A stretch of 64,000 bases of DNA from Nocardia cyriacigeorgica GUH-2 (lineage in GTDB: Bacteria; Actinomycetota; Actinomycetes; Mycobacteriales; Mycobacteriaceae), in the NCBI RefSeq assembly GCF_000284035.1, contig NC_016887.1, forward strand, positions 2,480,001 to 2,544,000, in the 5' to 3' direction. Position numbers and translations under genes: made by a program. Positions 63,519-64,000 of the stretch are shown here, one piece after another (the stretch's first letter is position 1; the number at the start of each line of letters is the position of its first letter). The notes under the pieces are model-generated. The model was not told the origin of the DNA, made no database searches, and worked only from the letters and a program-made list of their open reading frames with translations.

Positions 63519-64000
63519 ATGATCACTCGAGCGACCCCGGCCCTGCCGCACACATCCGCCGACGAGCCCCCGGTCACCGCGCGAAACAACTCGTCTCGAA
63601 CGCGACGCATCGCGTTCTGGGCAACCACACTCATCATCGTCTTCGAACTGGTCGCCGGATCGGTCTGGAACCTGGTGCCGATCGAATGGGTCGAAATCCA
63701 GCTCGAACATTTGGGATACCCGCACTTCTTCGCCTACCTCCTGGGTGTGTGGCAGGTCGGCGCCGCGGTCGCGATCATCGCGCCCGGATTCCCACTGATC
63801 AAGGAATGGGCCTACGCCGGTGCCTTTCTCCTGTGGTCGGGCGGCGTGGTGTCGCATCTGGCGGTCGGCGACGGTGTCCAGTCGTGGTCGGCGCCGCTGA
63901 TGTTCGCGATCCTGGCCGTCGCATCCTGGATGCTGCGGCCCGCCGACCGGCGACTGCCCCAGACCTGGCTGCGGGGCACCGCTGACGGCAGCCGGACCGA
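63519..64000 (+). CDS. DoxX-like membrane protein, cut by window end
   Basis: At least 160 codons, open to the last base. After a hydrophilic N-terminal ~30 residues there are four hydrophobic segments: RIAFWATTLIIVFELVAGSV, FFAYLLGVWQVGAAVAIIAP, EWAYAGAFLLWSGGVVSHLA and APLMFAILAVASWML. Spacing and the FAYLLGVWQVGAAVAI element match the DoxX-like (DoxX_2) family of small membrane proteins with possible redox roles. GAGGA precedes ATG 63519. The C-terminus is missing. Confidence 0.75.
   Translation, partial: MITRATPALPHTSADEPPVTARNNSSRTRRIAFWATTLIIVFELVAGSVWNLVPIEWVEIQLEHLGYPHFFAYLLGVWQVGAAVAIIAPGFPLIKEWAYAGAFLLWSGGVVSHLAVGDGVQSWSAPLMFAILAVASWMLRPADRRLPQTWLRGTADGSRT

Overview
The window is chromosomal DNA of a high-GC, mycolic-acid-containing actinomycete (order Mycobacteriales), most like Nocardia. 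The evidence is two antigen-85-type mycolyltransferase-like proteins, a CYP125 steroid hydroxylase behind a KstR-type box, a one-chain acyl-CoA carboxylase, a class A beta-lactamase with LysR control, and many families largely confined to actinobacteria (ECF42/YCII, DUF3556, DUF6879, DUF1345, HTH-DUF5753). Coding DNA is about 70% GC where I counted it. GTG and TTG starts are common and so are 1-4 base stop/start overlaps. I see no rRNA, intact tRNA, CRISPR array, IS element or intact prophage.

Layout. 1-4.8 kb: a YCII protein with its ECF42 sigma factor, two coupled membrane-anchored exported proteins, and a small secreted protein. 4.9-9 kb: a mycolyltransferase-like esterase, then an HxlR repressor divergent from an aminotransferase across a clear operator, then an NmrA-type reductase. 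9-15 kb: a ClpC-like AAA+ protein without a visible ClpP loop, an MscS channel, a Tat-exported PhoD phosphatase and a SnoaL-like protein. 15-18 kb: a beta-lactamase, a LysR gene and a cytoplasmic beta-lactamase-like protein in the order of the Streptomyces blaL-blaA-blaB system. 18-28 kb: CYP125 and a set of metabolic genes, including a Rieske-tailed oxidase, a secreted mycolyltransferase, a pirin, and a DapA-family enzyme divergent from a LysR gene. 28-30 kb: a second ECF42/YCII pair with a visible ECF42-type promoter. 30-37.4 kb: a cyclase and PucR regulator divergent from an acyl-CoA synthetase - DUF3556 - FAD oxidoreductase operon.

37.9-44 kb: a DUF1579 lipoprotein, a HEPN-like gene in a low-GC pocket, a one-chain acyl-CoA carboxylase behind a palindromic operator, and a VOC protein coupled to a MerR-TipAS regulator. 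44-47 kb: a small membrane protein whose 3' end is tandemly repeated, a proline-rich exported protein and a DUF1345 protein. 47-52 kb: LysR and FUSC divergent from an FdhF/YdeP molybdoenzyme. 52-58 kb: small coupled unknown genes, an SDR, an Imm33-like protein, a secreted polyester hydrolase, and an HTH-DUF5753/DUF6879 cassette opposite a resolvase-fold-like protein with a coupled 28-residue membrane peptide. 58-64 kb: a short second Rho, a lipoprotein, a HEAT-repeat protein coupled to a MerR-HEAT fusion regulator, a hormone-sensitive-lipase-type hydrolase, and a DoxX-like membrane protein cut by the window end.

The most promising poorly described units are the MerR-HEAT/HEAT pair with its own operator, the Rho paralog beside it, the PucR-controlled FadD/DUF3556/FAD operon, the orphan HEPN gene, and the tandemly copied gene tail at 44.4-44.75 kb. 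All family calls are by eye from sequence motifs; none was checked by a database search.
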